Source: Palsa-504 sp963808615
GTDB lineage: Bacteria > Actinomycetota > Actinomycetes > Streptosporangiales > Streptosporangiaceae
DNA length: 64,000 nucleotides
Reading direction: 5' to 3'
Assembly (NCBI GenBank): GCA_963808615.1
Contig: CAWEGV010000006.1
Span: forward strand, 1 to 64,000
The notes beneath the pieces are model-generated. The model made no database searches. It had not been told where the DNA came from and saw nothing but the letters and a program-made list of their open reading frames with translations. The position numbers and the translations under genes were made by a program. Below are positions 1 through 8,015 of this stretch, one piece after another (positions within the stretch are counted from its first letter, which is position 1; each line of letters begins with the position of its first letter).

Positions 1-949
1 TGAAGTAGTCGGGACCGGAGTAGCGGCCGGTGGCCAGCTTGGCCCGCTGCATGAGCAGGTCGTTCAGCAGGCTGGAGGCGCCCAGCCGGAACCAGCGGGG
101 ATCCAGCCAGTCCTCCCCCGCCGTCTCGTTGACCAGGACCAGGTACCGGATGGCGTCCTTGGCGGTGCGGATGCCGCCAGCTGGCTTGACGCCGACCTGG
201 CGGCCGTGGGCCTCACGGAAGTCACGGACCGCCTCGAGCATGACCAGGGTCACAGGGAGCGTCGCGGCCGGGGCGACCTTGCCGGTCGAGGTCTTGATGA
301 AGTCGGCGCCGGCCAGCATGGCCAGCCATGAGGCGCGGCGCACGTTGTCCAGGGTGACCAGCTCGCCGGTCTCGAGGATCACCTTGAGATGAGCCTTACC
401 ATCCCGGCCGGCCGGGCCCGCGCAGACCTCCCGGACCGCAGCGATCTCGTCGTAGACCCGCTGGTAGTCCCCGGCCAGGAAGGCGCCGCGGTCGATCACC
501 ATGTCCACCTCGTCAGCGCCGGCTGCGATCGCGTATTCCGCGTCGGCCAGCTTGACGTCCAGGCTGGTCCGGCCGCTAGGGAACGCGGTCGCGACGCTGG
601 CCACGTGGATGCCGGTGCCTTTGACCTCGGCCGCCGCTACGTGCGCGAGGTCCGGGTAGACGCAGACCGCGGCGACCTGCGGCGCGGTCGGGTCGGCGGG
701 GTCGGGGCGCTTGGCCTTGGCGCACAGCGCGCGCACCTTGCCCGGCGTGTCCTGGCCCTCCAGCGTGGTCAGGTCGATCATGGAGATGGCGGTGTCGAGC
801 GCCCACTGCTTGGCGGTGGTCTTGATCGACCGGCTGGACAGCATGGCCGCCCGCGCCTCGGCCCCGATCTGGTCTACTCCGGGCAGCCCGTGCAGGAACT
901 CCCGCAGCGAGGTGCCCATGACCGTACGCGTGTCAGCCGACGCGCTCAT
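1..949 (-). CDS. deoC: Deoxyribose-phosphate aldolase, 3' end beyond window
   Basis: Class I aldolase that cleaves 2-deoxyribose-5-phosphate to glyceraldehyde-3-phosphate and acetaldehyde in deoxynucleoside breakdown; cytoplasmic. Read on the minus strand from an ATG at 949, the frame stays open for about 316 codons to the left edge, so the C-terminus is missing. DeoC hallmarks are present in order: a VCVYPDL strand, a VASVATAFPSG segment, DEVDMVID, KVILETGEL, and the Schiff-base lysine motif FIKTSTGK, followed by VKPAGGIRTA. The length fits the long actinobacterial form better than the roughly 260-residue E. coli enzyme. It has no visible operon partner; the next gene leftwards is outside the window. 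Family assignment is firm; the exact start is less so. Confidence 0.93.
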   Translation of the reverse strand, partial: MSASADTRTVMGTSLREFLHGLPGVDQIGAEARAAMLSSRSIKTTAKQWALDTAISMIDLTTLEGQDTPGKVRALCAKAKRPDPADPTAPQVAAVCVYPDLAHVAAAEVKGTGIHVASVATAFPSGRTSLDVKLADAEYAIAAGADEVDMVIDRGAFLAGDYQRVYDEIAAVREVCAGPAGRDGKAHLKVILETGELVTLDNVRRASWLAMLAGADFIKTSTGKVAPAATLPVTLVMLEAVRDFREAHGRQVGVKPAGGIRTAKDAIRYLVLVNETAGEDWLDPRWFRLGASSLLNDLLMQRAKLATGRYSGPDYF

Positions 950-1146
950 CGACGGCTCCCTCCTGGTCCGCGGGCGTACCTCACCATTCTCACCCACGGT
1001 CACGGCCAGGCGGGCATCTGGCCGGCGCCCGTGACGGCCGGCCAGACGTTCAGCCGTTCCTTCACAGACATTGACGAGATCTCCGCGCAGAACTCATCGG
1101 CGTCGGCCATGGCCCGGCGGTATCCGCCGCCGATCTGGCGTTAATC

Positions 1147-2280
1147 TCAGCCGGCCGAGACCGCGGTCTCGATGATGCGGCCGAGGCCCAAAAGCTGCTC
1201 CTCACTCCCGGGCGGTCCGATGACCTGCAAGGACGCGGGAAGCCCGGCCGGGCCGCCGGGCACGGGCAAGGCCAGCGCAGGTAGGCCGGCCAGGTTGGCG
1301 GGCATGGTCAGCATGGTGAGCGAGATGCGCGGCCCGCCGATCAGTGGCGGGGCGCCCAGCAGGGTGGGCAGGACCAGGAACGGACGGCGGGCCTGCAGCA
1401 CGGCGAACCACTCGCGCAGCGAAGCCCGGGTCTGGTTGGCTGCGGCGGCCTGGTCGGCGGTCACCGTGGCCGCCTCGGGCAGGTTGCGCTGGTTGTACGG
1501 GCTGAGCCTGGCGAGATCGGGCATCAGGTACTCATTCACCTGATAGGCCTCGACGTCGATGAGCAGGTTGCCCGCGGCGTTGGCCGCGGCGAAGTCCAGG
1601 CCGACGACCTCCGTAGTGTCCAGGCCGGCGGCGGCCAGCGCGGCGTCGATGGCGGCATCGACGGCCGGATCGACCTCCGGGCCGGTTTCCGGACGCACCC
1701 GGGCCACGCGGGGTTCGCACGGTCCGGCCGCGAAACCCGGCTCGATCAGGCGCATGCCGAGTTCGACCGCGGCCACGTCCGCGCCGAGTAGGCCCACGAT
1801 GTCCAAGGACGGGGCCAGCGGATACACGCCCTCGGCCGGCACGCGGCCCCAGGTGGTCTTCAAGCCCACGACGCCGCAGCAGGCGGCGGGTATCCGGACC
1901 GAACCCCCGGTGTCGGTGCCCAGCGCGACGTCCGCCTGGCCAGCGGCGACGGCGACCGCCGAGCCGCTGGATGAGCCGCCGGGCAGACGCCGCGGGTCGA
2001 CCGGGTTCACCGGCATCCCGGACCAGGCGTTCGTTCCCGCAGCCGACCAGCACAGCTCGGTCAGGTTGGTCTTTCCGACGATCTGGGCCCCGGATCGGCG
2101 GGCCGCAGCCACCACGGCCGCGTCCTGGGCCGCCGGGCTGGCCCGCTCGGCGATCACCGGGCAGCCGACCGTGGTTGGCAGGCCCTCGACGTCGATGCAG
2201 TCCTTGACCGCGAGCCTGGCGCCAGGGCCGTCCGGGTCCAGTCGTACGATCCAGATCCGGTTGCCTGCGTCGTCCTGCAT
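1147..2280 (-). CDS. Amidase (amidase signature family)
   Basis: Predicted cytoplasmic amidohydrolase cleaving a small carboxamide; the substrate cannot be told from sequence. The 377-residue product carries the Ser-cisSer-Lys triad of the amidase signature family: Lys26 in RLAVKDCID, the glycine/serine loop PGGSSSGSA with the likely cis-Ser103, and nucleophile Ser127 in GTDTGGSVRIP. The 24-residue and roughly 100-residue spacings match the family. It is shorter than most amidases (450-500 residues), with little sequence before the catalytic lysine. The ATG at 2280 is chosen because upstream in-frame codons fall in the GC-rich tandem array at 2308-2475. It is transcribed away from that array and from the glycosyltransferase remnant. 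Confidence 0.88.
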   Translation of the reverse strand: MQDDAGNRIWIVRLDPDGPGARLAVKDCIDVEGLPTTVGCPVIAERASPAAQDAAVVAAARRSGAQIVGKTNLTELCWSAAGTNAWSGMPVNPVDPRRLPGGSSSGSAVAVAAGQADVALGTDTGGSVRIPAACCGVVGLKTTWGRVPAEGVYPLAPSLDIVGLLGADVAAVELGMRLIEPGFAAGPCEPRVARVRPETGPEVDPAVDAAIDAALAAAGLDTTEVVGLDFAAANAAGNLLIDVEAYQVNEYLMPDLARLSPYNQRNLPEAATVTADQAAAANQTRASLREWFAVLQARRPFLVLPTLLGAPPLIGGPRISLTMLTMPANLAGLPALALPVPGGPAGLPASLQVIGPPGSEEQLLGLGRIIETAVSAG

Positions 2281-2307
2281 GCGGTCATTGTCGCCTACCG
2301 GCCGGGG

Positions 2308-2475
2308 CGTACGGGGGGCGGGCAGCCCTCCCGGGGGGTACGGGGGCGGGCAGCCCCCCCGGGGGGTACGGGGGGCGGGCAGCCCCCCCGGGGGGTACGG
2401 GGGGCGGGCAGCCCTCCCCGGGGGGTACGGGGGGCGGGCAGCCCTCCCCGGGGGGTACGGGGGGCGGGCAGCCCC
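2308..2475. repeat. GC-rich tandem array, about six 28-30 bp units
   Basis: Six near-identical units built on TACGGGGGGCGGGCAGCC followed by a C-run and G-run that can pair as a hairpin. TAC junctions fall near 2310, 2339, 2367, 2396, 2426 and 2456, so unit length drifts between 28 and 30 bp through changes in the homopolymer runs. The array fills most of the gap (2281-2601) between the amidase and the divergently oriented glycosyltransferase remnant. Units are not separated by unique spacers and their length is not a multiple of three, so neither CRISPR nor coding repeat fits. I see no clear promoter inside it. Confidence 0.85.
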
Positions 2476-2601
2476 CCGTGACGGGGGGTCCCCGGGGGGT
2501 CGTCCCCCGGGAAACAACACAGCCAGGAAGTCACGGATATTTCGCTTGAACGTCATGGCGCTTTGTGACGCCGTGATCTGTTGGTATCGCACCTTGTGAG
2601 C

Positions 2602-3378
2602 ATGAGGGTCGCGATCATTACCGAATCGTTCCCGCCCGACGTCAACGGTGTGGCGCACTGCGTGCTGCAGGTCGCCGAGAACCTGGTCAGAGGCGGCCAC
2701 CAGCCGCTCGTCATCGCCCCGCGGCCGTCGCGCAGCACACACGCGCGGCCCGCCGCCAAGGACCCCGCCTCGTTCGGATACCCCGTGGTACGCGTTCCGT
2801 CGGCACCGCTGCCCGGCTACCGTGGTTTCCGGCTCGGCCTGCCCAGCCACCGCCTGCGTGAGGCGCTGGTCGAGCACCGGAGCGAGGTCGTGCACCTGGC
2901 CAGCCCGGTCGTCCTCGGCGCCCACGGCGCCACCGTCGCCCGGGAGCTCAGCCTGCCGGTGGTCGCGGTCTACCAGACCGACCTGCCCTCCTATGCCCGC
3001 GCCTACCGGCTCGGCCGGGCCGGAGAGGCGCTCGCCTGGCGGTGGCTGTGCGGCATCCACGACGGTGCCGCCCGCACCCTGGCCCCGTCCACGGTCACGG
3101 CGACCGGCTTGCCCGGCCGCGGCATCGGCAACGTATGGCTCTGGGGCCGAGGGGTGGACACGGTCCGGTTCCATCCGGCCCGGCGCAACCCGCAGGCCCG
3201 GGCCCGGCTCGCACCGGGCGGCGAGCTGATCGTCGGCTACCTGGGCCGGCTGGCCACGGAAAAACGCGTCGAGCTGCTCATCAAGATCGCCGCCCTGGCC
3301 ATACGCGAATGGCTGAGCGCATATGATGAGAGGGAGGAACGGGAACTGGTCCCGGTTGGTAAGAACCCCTCCGCCTGA
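2602..3378 (+). pseudogene. GT4 glycosyltransferase, C-terminal half lost
   Basis: N-terminal half of a GT4 (GT-B fold) glycosyltransferase resembling actinobacterial GDP-mannose-dependent mannosyltransferases (MgtA/PimB type). Residues 1-235 look normal: MRVAIITESFPPDVNGV at the start, LVIAPRP, VYQTDLPSYA, and the inter-domain GELIVGYLGRLATEKRVELL. After about base 3297 the similarity stops and only some 27 unrelated residues follow before the stop. Family members run to about 380 residues, and the nucleotide-sugar-binding domain with the E-x7-E motif is missing, so the product should be inactive. ATG 2602 is taken because the conserved first strand starts there; no good ribosome-binding site is visible. 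The foreign tail suggests a deletion or insertion breakpoint near 3300. Confidence 0.72.
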
Positions 3379-3517
3379 GCGTGTTCAGCTGACTGTCAGG
3401 AAACTTGCAGTGTAGCTGAGGGCTGCCTTCGGCTGGTCTCCAGGTCCGCGGCCGATGATCAAAACGTAAGAAAGGGCGAAGCCGCCTGGCCGCGGCACCG
3501 GATCGGGAGTTATACCC

Positions 3518-5056
3518 ATGAGCCAGAACTACGACCAGAACCCAGAGCGTGCTGACGGGCCGGACGACGGACGTGGCTACCTCCCGGGATACCAGGGTCA
3601 CTCCTGGGAACAGAACAACCCGGGTCGGCAGGGCTATCCTGCTGCGTCCGGCTATGCGGGCGGGCCTGGCTACGCTGGTGACCTCGGTTTCGGCAGCGAA
3701 CCGCCGCCGCCCCCGCGCAGGCACCACAAGCGCTGGCTGATCACGACCGCCGCCGTGGCGCTGGCGGCCGGGGCTGCCGTGGGCGGGCTGATCGGCACCA
3801 TGGATCACACCGTGCTTGGCACCACCACCGCCGTGTCCAGGACCGCGCTTTCGACCAGCCAGATCGCCTCAAGGGTGGACCCCGCGCTGGTCGACGTGGT
3901 GTCTACGGAGGGCGACCAGCAGGCGGAATCGGCAGGCACCGGCATCGTCCTGTCGTCGAACGGCCTGATCCTCACCAACAACCACGTGATCAACGGCGCC
4001 ACCTCCATCAAGGTCACCGACATCGGCAACGGCAAGACCTACCCGGCGACCATCGTGGGGTACGACGACAGCCACGACGTGGCCGTCCTGCAGCTGCAGG
4101 GTGCCTCGGGGCTGACCGTGGCCAGCCTGGGCGACTCCTCCACCGTATCGACCGGTGACACCGTGGTCGCCCTGGGCAACGCCGGCGGCAAGGGCGGCAC
4201 CCCCTCGGTCGCCACCGGGACCGTGACCGCGCTCAACCAGTCGATCACGGCCTCGGACGAGCTGTCCGGCGCGAACGAGCAGCTGACCGGGCTCATCGAG
4301 ACCAGCGCGAACATCCAGCCTGGTGACTCGGGCGGTTCGCTGGTCAACGTCTACGGCCAGGTGATCGGCATGGACACCGCAGCCTCCGGCGGGAGCCAGG
4401 GATCGTCCGGGTCCGGCCAGGCCGCTGAGCGGGCCTTCGCTATCCCGATCAACGAGGCCGTCTCCATCGCCAACCAGATCGAGTCGGGCCATGCCTCGGG
4501 TGACATCCACCTCGGCGCTACCGCCTTCCTCGGTGTGGAGATCGGATCCTCGAGCAACAGCTCGGGCAGCGGCTCGGGCAGCGGCTCGGGCAGCGGCTCC
4601 GGCGGGTTCAACCCGTTCGGCGGCACGGGCAACGGCTCGGGCAGCGGGTTCGGCGGATTCGGCGGGTTCGGCGGCTCGGGCAGCGAGATCGACCCGTTCG
4701 GCGGGATCGGGATCGGCAGCTCGGGCAGCGGGTTCGACCCGTTCGGCGGATCCACCGGGTCCGGCAGCACGGGCAGCCAGGGCAGCCAGGGCAGCCAGGG
4801 CAGCCAGGGCGGCCAGGGCACCGCGTCCGGCGTGGCCATCTCCGGGGTCCTGTCCGGGTCACCGGCCGCCAACGCCGGCCTGAGCGGCGGCGACACGATC
4901 ACCGCAGTCGGCGGTCAGTCGGTCTCCGCGAGCCAGGACATCGCGAAGGTGCTGGTCAAGTACCACCCGGGCCAGTCCATCCCGATCTCCTGGGTAGACC
5001 AGTCCGGCCAGTCTCACACCGCCAACGTGACCCTCGCCTCGGGCCCGGCAGCCTGA
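3518..5056 (+). CDS. Membrane-anchored HtrA-like serine protease with PDZ domain
   Basis: Trypsin-like S1C protease of the DegP/HtrA family, predicted to act outside the membrane in protein quality control. The 512-residue product has a Tyr/Gly/Pro-rich cytoplasmic N-terminus (1-68), one membrane segment (about 71-93), a protease domain with His in TNNHVINGA (about 156), Asp in DSHDVAVL (about 186) and Ser in QPGDSGGSL (about 268), and a C-terminal PDZ domain (about 435-512). Between protease and PDZ lies an unusual linker of about 85 residues made of GSGSGS, GGFGGFGG and GSQGSQ repeats, much longer than in typical relatives. It starts at ATG 3518. A strong inverted repeat follows at 5088-5133. 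Family assignment is firm; the substrate is unknown. Confidence 0.93.
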   Translation: MSQNYDQNPERADGPDDGRGYLPGYQGHSWEQNNPGRQGYPAASGYAGGPGYAGDLGFGSEPPPPPRRHHKRWLITTAAVALAAGAAVGGLIGTMDHTVLGTTTAVSRTALSTSQIASRVDPALVDVVSTEGDQQAESAGTGIVLSSNGLILTNNHVINGATSIKVTDIGNGKTYPATIVGYDDSHDVAVLQLQGASGLTVASLGDSSTVSTGDTVVALGNAGGKGGTPSVATGTVTALNQSITASDELSGANEQLTGLIETSANIQPGDSGGSLVNVYGQVIGMDTAASGGSQGSSGSGQAAERAFAIPINEAVSIANQIESGHASGDIHLGATAFLGVEIGSSSNSSGSGSGSGSGSGSGGFNPFGGTGNGSGSGFGGFGGFGGSGSEIDPFGGIGIGSSGSGFDPFGGSTGSGSTGSQGSQGSQGSQGGQGTASGVAISGVLSGSPAANAGLSGGDTITAVGGQSVSASQDIAKVLVKYHPGQSIPISWVDQSGQSHTANVTLASGPAA

Positions 5057-5087
5057 GCGCTGCGGTCTGGACCAGGCGGGATCCTGC

Positions 5088-5133
5088 ACCAGTGACCCCC
5101 GGGTGTGTTCCCCTCCCTCCGGGGGTCACTGGT
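5088..5133. terminator. Perfect 15-bp stem after the HtrA gene
   Basis: ACCAGTGACCCCCGG (5088-5102) is the exact reverse complement of 5119-5133, with a 16-base loop. It sits 32 bases after the protease stop. No T-run follows, so it would work as the U-less type of terminator common in actinomycetes, possibly in both directions. Confidence 0.75.
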
Positions 5134-5161
5134 CCCGCCGTCTGAGCAGGCAGGTGGCCGT

Positions 5162-5212
5162 GGGCTCGCACCACGGCCCGTTCTGTATAAAAAGTGATAC
5201 GGAGGGGAAGAG
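5162..5212 (+). promoter_or_regulatory. Promoter/RBS-like element shared with 31710 and 49986
   Basis: Holds ACCACGGCCCGTTC, then GTATAAAAAG and a GGAGGGGA ribosome-binding site ending 8 bases before the GTG at 5218. The core ACGGnCCGT is palindromic. Nearly the same layout recurs at 31710-31759, and the core with a following A-run recurs at 49986-50010. Here it is placed to drive the DUF3054 gene. Confidence 0.55.
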
Positions 5213-5217
5213 GTCCG

Positions 5218-5616
5218 GTGCCCGAGGCTACGCTGGGGCGGGTGCGTCCGGTGCGGCTGGCGGTGGTCCTGGACTGCTGCTGCGTGCTGGCCTTCGTGAT
5301 CATCGGGCGGGCCAGCCACGCCAAGGGCGAGACCTTGCCCGGCATCGCGTCGACGGCGTGGCCGTTCCTGGCCGGGCTGGCGTTCGGCTGGCTGGCGACC
5401 CGGGCCTGGCGGCGGCCGCTGGGGCTGGTGCCGGCCGGGTTGGGCGCCTGGCTCGGCGCGGCCGGGCTGGGCATGGTGCTGCGGGTGGTAGCGGGCCAGG
5501 GCACCGCGATGGCGTTCATCTTCGTGGCGCTGGCGTTCCTGGGACTGTTCCTGCTCGGCTGGCGGCTGGCGGCGCGCCTGCCGGCCGGGCTGAGGGCCGC
5601 TCGGATCAGGCGCTGA
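5218..5616 (+). CDS. DUF3054 family membrane protein
   Basis: Small integral membrane protein of 132 residues with four hydrophobic segments, matching the actinobacterial DUF3054 pattern: LDCCCVLAFVIIGRASH, then PGIASTAWPFLAGLAFGWL, then two further helices. The function of the family is unknown. GTG 5218 is chosen over the upstream in-frame GTG at 5194 because the strong GGAGGGGA ribosome-binding site lies between them, 8 bases before 5218. The 3' end overlaps the stop of the convergent isochorismatase-like gene by 11 bases. It is a standalone gene behind the shared promoter-like element at 5162-5212. Confidence 0.82.
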   Translation: MPEATLGRVRPVRLAVVLDCCCVLAFVIIGRASHAKGETLPGIASTAWPFLAGLAFGWLATRAWRRPLGLVPAGLGAWLGAAGLGMVLRVVAGQGTAMAFIFVALAFLGLFLLGWRLAARLPAGLRAARIRR

Positions 5617-6217
5617 CCGCGACCGGCGCGGCGCCGACATCGTAGCCTTCGGTGATGCTGGCCAGTTCGGCCAGCTGGTAGCTGGACAGCACCTCCAGGG
5701 ACAGCTCGTGCAGGCGGCGGGTCTTCGCCGCGCAGCAGTCGGCCAGCAGGGTCACCGGGAAGTCGCGCATGAACGCCGAACGGACCGTGGTCTCCACGCA
5801 GATGTTCGTGACCACTCCGCAGACGACGAGCTCGGCTACGCCCAGGCCCCGCAACAGCGGCTCGAGCGAGGTCCACTGGAACGCGTCGAAGCGCACCTTG
5901 TCCACGGTGAGGTCACCGGGCCCGCAGCCCAGCTCGTCCGCGACCTCGGCGTCCCAGGTGCCCGCCTGGAGGCCGTCGATACCGGCCAGGGCGGGGCTGT
6001 TCCGCTTCAGCGCCCGGCCCTCGTCGGGGCGGCCAGGGCGGTACAGGTGCCGGGTGAACACCACGGGGAGCGCGGCGCGGCGGGCCTGGGCCACGGCCAC
6101 GGCGGCGTTGCGGACAGCGGCTTCGGCACCCTCCAGGCCCATGCCGATCCGGGCGAACGACCCTTGCGGGTGGCAGAAGCCGTTCTGCATGTCCACGACG
6201 AGCAACGCGCGGTTCAT
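5606..6217 (-). CDS. Isochorismatase-fold cysteine hydrolase
   Basis: Cytoplasmic cysteine hydrolase of 203 residues, related to nicotinamidases and N-carbamoylsarcosine amidases. The Asp-Lys-Cys triad is visible: Asp in LLVVDMQNGF (residue 9), Lys in LTVDKVRFDAF, and Cys in GVVTNICVETTVR with the characteristic cis-peptide before it. The metal-binding histidines of true nicotinamidases are not evident, so a carbamoyl- or amide-hydrolase role is more likely; the substrate is unknown. ATG 6217 begins the first strand directly, with a purine-rich GAGAGGGG upstream. Convergent with the DUF3054 gene. Confidence 0.88.
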   Translation of the reverse strand: MNRALLVVDMQNGFCHPQGSFARIGMGLEGAEAAVRNAAVAVAQARRAALPVVFTRHLYRPGRPDEGRALKRNSPALAGIDGLQAGTWDAEVADELGCGPGDLTVDKVRFDAFQWTSLEPLLRGLGVAELVVCGVVTNICVETTVRSAFMRDFPVTLLADCCAAKTRRLHELSLEVLSSYQLAELASITEGYDVGAAPVAVSA

Positions 6218-6315
6218 CGGTGCCCCTCTCCGCCTGGGCCGGCCGCAACGATGTGACAACGATGCGGGTATAACCGCCACGATGTCACATCGTGCCGGCT
6301 CAGACAGCCGGAGGC

Positions 6316-6884
6316 TCAGGCCAGCTGGGTGCTGAGGAAGCGAAGCTTGCGCGGATCGCCGATGACGTGCACCGCCTGGATCAGGTCGTTGTGCATGGTG
6401 AAGACCAGGACGCCGGACAGCTCGCGGCCGATGAAGCCGAGCAGGGCAGGCCGGCCGCCACCGGGTGCGTCACCAAGGTCGCGGGCGGACCCCAGAAGTA
6501 CAGCAGGCGCCGGGCGACCCGGACCGCGTCGTGGATCACGCCGAAGGCCCTCGGGTCGTCCGGACCCGCGTCGAAGTCGCCCCACGCGTCCGGAGCCAGA
6601 ACCTCGAGCAGCCCATCCAGGCCGCCGCGGGCGCAGGCGGCGATGAACCTCTCCGTGACCTGCCGGTGCTCGGCGACGCCGACGTCGAAGCTGACTCCGC
6701 CCTGGCTGTCCTCGATCTTCCGCCGGGCCCGCCGGGCCAGCTGACGGCAGGTCGCGGCGGGCCGACCGACGGTCTGCGCGATGGACTCAAACGGGACGCT
6801 GAAGATGTCGTGCAAGACGAAGACGACTCGTTCGGCCGGACTGAGCCGCTGAAGCATGACCAGCTGGACCAGCGAACAGCTCAC
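6316..6884 (-). pseudogene. ECF (SigJ/ECF41-type) sigma factor remnant
   Basis: Left-over 3' part of an extracytoplasmic-function sigma gene with a SnoaL-like C-terminal domain. Region 4 is intact (LQRLSPAERVVFVLHDIF, then FESIAQTVGRPAATCRQLARRARRKI), followed by the start of the SnoaL-like part, but region 2 is missing upstream of 6884. A frameshift near 6460-6470 moves the rest of the C-terminal domain (LLGFIGRELSGVLVF to the end KLRFLSTQLA) into another frame. Compare the intact 291-residue relative at 49009-49884. Two separate lesions make function unlikely. Upstream, the sequence changes abruptly into an opposite-strand fragment (6856-7041), which marks a rearrangement breakpoint near 6870. 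Confidence 0.8.
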
Positions 6885-7041
6885 CGAGGCCTTCGGCTAC
6901 CTGGCCTTGACCGTCTACACCGCCTACTTCCTCAACTACGCGCAGACCCCGATCGACTTGCCCGCCGGCCCGGCGCCCGCAGCAGCGGCTGCGGCTGGCA
7001 CCGCGGCGGTCTCGAACCCGGCGGCCGGCGCGCGGGGATAG
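6856..7041 (+). pseudogene. Possible 3' fragment of a hydrophobic protein
   Basis: Open frame whose first part reads SEQLTEAFGYLALTVYTAY, then a hydrophobic stretch and an Ala/Pro-rich tail, ending 4 bases before the VOC gene. Composition is protein-like and the frame abuts the decayed sigma gene, so it may be the tail of a gene whose 5' part was deleted. I do not recognise a family. It could be a chance frame. Confidence 0.25.
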
Positions 7042-7045
7042 CGGG

Positions 7046-7465
7046 ATGGAACTGGTGCAGTGCCGGTTCGTCACCGACGACGTGGCGGGCCTGGCCGGGT
7101 TCTACGCCAGGCTGCTGGGCGAGCCGGAAGCGCTTAACGAGTATTACGTCGAGATCCCGGCCGGGCCGGCTTCGGTCGGCTTCTCAAGGCGACGGTTCAC
7201 CGAGGCGGACGCGCAGGCCGAGGCCGGCGGTCAGGCGGACGCGCAGGCCGAGGCGGGCGGTCAGGCGGACGCGGCCCAGGCTTCCGGCCGCGAGGACGAG
7301 ATCATCCTGGACTTCGCGGTGGACGATGTCGACGCCGAGTACCCGCGGATCGCCGCGCTCGGCGTCGACTGGGTGATGCCGCCCACCGCCCAGCCCTGGG
7401 GGAACCGGTCCATGATCTTCCGCGACCCGGCCGGGAACCTGGTCAACGTCTTCTCCCGGGCCTAG
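7046..7465 (+). CDS. VOC-family protein with internal 10-residue repeat
   Basis: Vicinal-oxygen-chelate (glyoxalase/bleomycin-resistance fold) protein of 139 residues; the ligand or reaction is unknown. The N-terminal half (MELVQCRFVTDDVAGLAGFYARLLG) and C-terminal half (VDDVDAEYPRIAALGVDWVM, then FRDPAGNLVNVFSRA) form one betaalphabetabetabeta pair. In the loop between them a 30-bp unit encoding QADAQAEAGG is tandemly repeated (about 7201-7272, two copies plus a part copy), which lengthens the loop without breaking the frame. ATG 7046 lies 4 bases after the preceding frame. It is upstream of, but separate from, the GntR operon. Confidence 0.82.
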   Translation: MELVQCRFVTDDVAGLAGFYARLLGEPEALNEYYVEIPAGPASVGFSRRRFTEADAQAEAGGQADAQAEAGGQADAAQASGREDEIILDFAVDDVDAEYPRIAALGVDWVMPPTAQPWGNRSMIFRDPAGNLVNVFSRA

Positions 7466-7563
7466 TTAGCCGACCGGCCCGGGGTCAACCGGCGCGGCGA
7501 CCGTTAACCGCGGCCTCACCGCGTCAAGCCGACGCCGACCCAGGCCATTTCCCATCGGCGTCG

Positions 7564-7600
7564 TTGACAAGAGTGATGCATATGTCTAATGTCTTAGACA
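7564..7600 (+). promoter_or_regulatory. Promoter and GntR (YtrA-type) operator
   Basis: A consensus -35 TTGACA at 7564-7569 is followed by the inverted repeat TGTCTAATGTCTTAGACA (7583-7600, arms TGTCTAA/TTAGACA). The repeat overlaps the expected -10 position. A repressor bound there would block its own operon, as is usual for YtrA-subfamily regulators. Confidence 0.7.
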
Positions 7601-7622
7601 ACTAGTACTTTGGAGATTGCGC

Positions 7623-8015
7623 ATGATTAGCTTCCGGGTTGACAGCCGGTCGGTCGTGCCGCCCTATCTGCAGATCGTGCAGCAGGTCAGGCAGGCATTG
7701 CGGATGGGCGTGCTCGACGTGGGCGACCAACTCCCGACCGTGCGGGAGGTCGTCTCGGCGACCGCGATAAACCCGAACACCGTGCTGAAGGCCTACCGGG
7801 ACCTGGAGCGCGAGGGCCTGGTCGAGGCCAAGGCCGGGCACGGCACGTTCGTGCGCCGCCTCCCGCCCGGGCCGCCGCCCGGCACCCATGCCCGGCTGGG
7901 CCGCAGCCTGGCCCGGTGGGTACGCGACGCCCGGGAGGCCGGGCTTGACGACGAATCGATCGAGTCGCTGCTGCGCGTCACGCTCCGCCAGGCAGCTGAG
8001 GAGGAGACCGCATGA
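7623..8015 (+). CDS. GntR-family regulator, YtrA subfamily
   Basis: DNA-binding repressor of 130 residues. The N-terminal winged helix-turn-helix is typical of GntR proteins (VPPYLQIVQQVRQALRMGVL, LPTVREVVSATAINPNTVLKAYRDLEREGLVEAKAGHGTFV in pieces), and the short C-terminal helical tail instead of a ligand domain marks the YtrA subfamily, which normally controls an adjacent ABC exporter. That is the layout here: its stop overlaps the ATG of the ATPase gene (ATGA at 8012-8015). ATG 7623 is preferred to TTG 7617 because GGAG sits 8 bases ahead. The palindrome at 7583-7600 is the likely autoregulatory site. Confidence 0.92.
   Translation: MISFRVDSRSVVPPYLQIVQQVRQALRMGVLDVGDQLPTVREVVSATAINPNTVLKAYRDLEREGLVEAKAGHGTFVRRLPPGPPPGTHARLGRSLARWVRDAREAGLDDESIESLLRVTLRQAAEEETA

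Noticed and set aside
2308..2475. CRISPR array
   Set aside because: Units are contiguous with no unique spacers and drift in length; no cas gene is near.
1147..3174. Amidase starting at 3174 (675 codons)
   Set aside because: The extra N-terminal part is antisense to the glycosyltransferase remnant and passes through the GC-rich tandem array; the amidase fold begins after ATG 2280.
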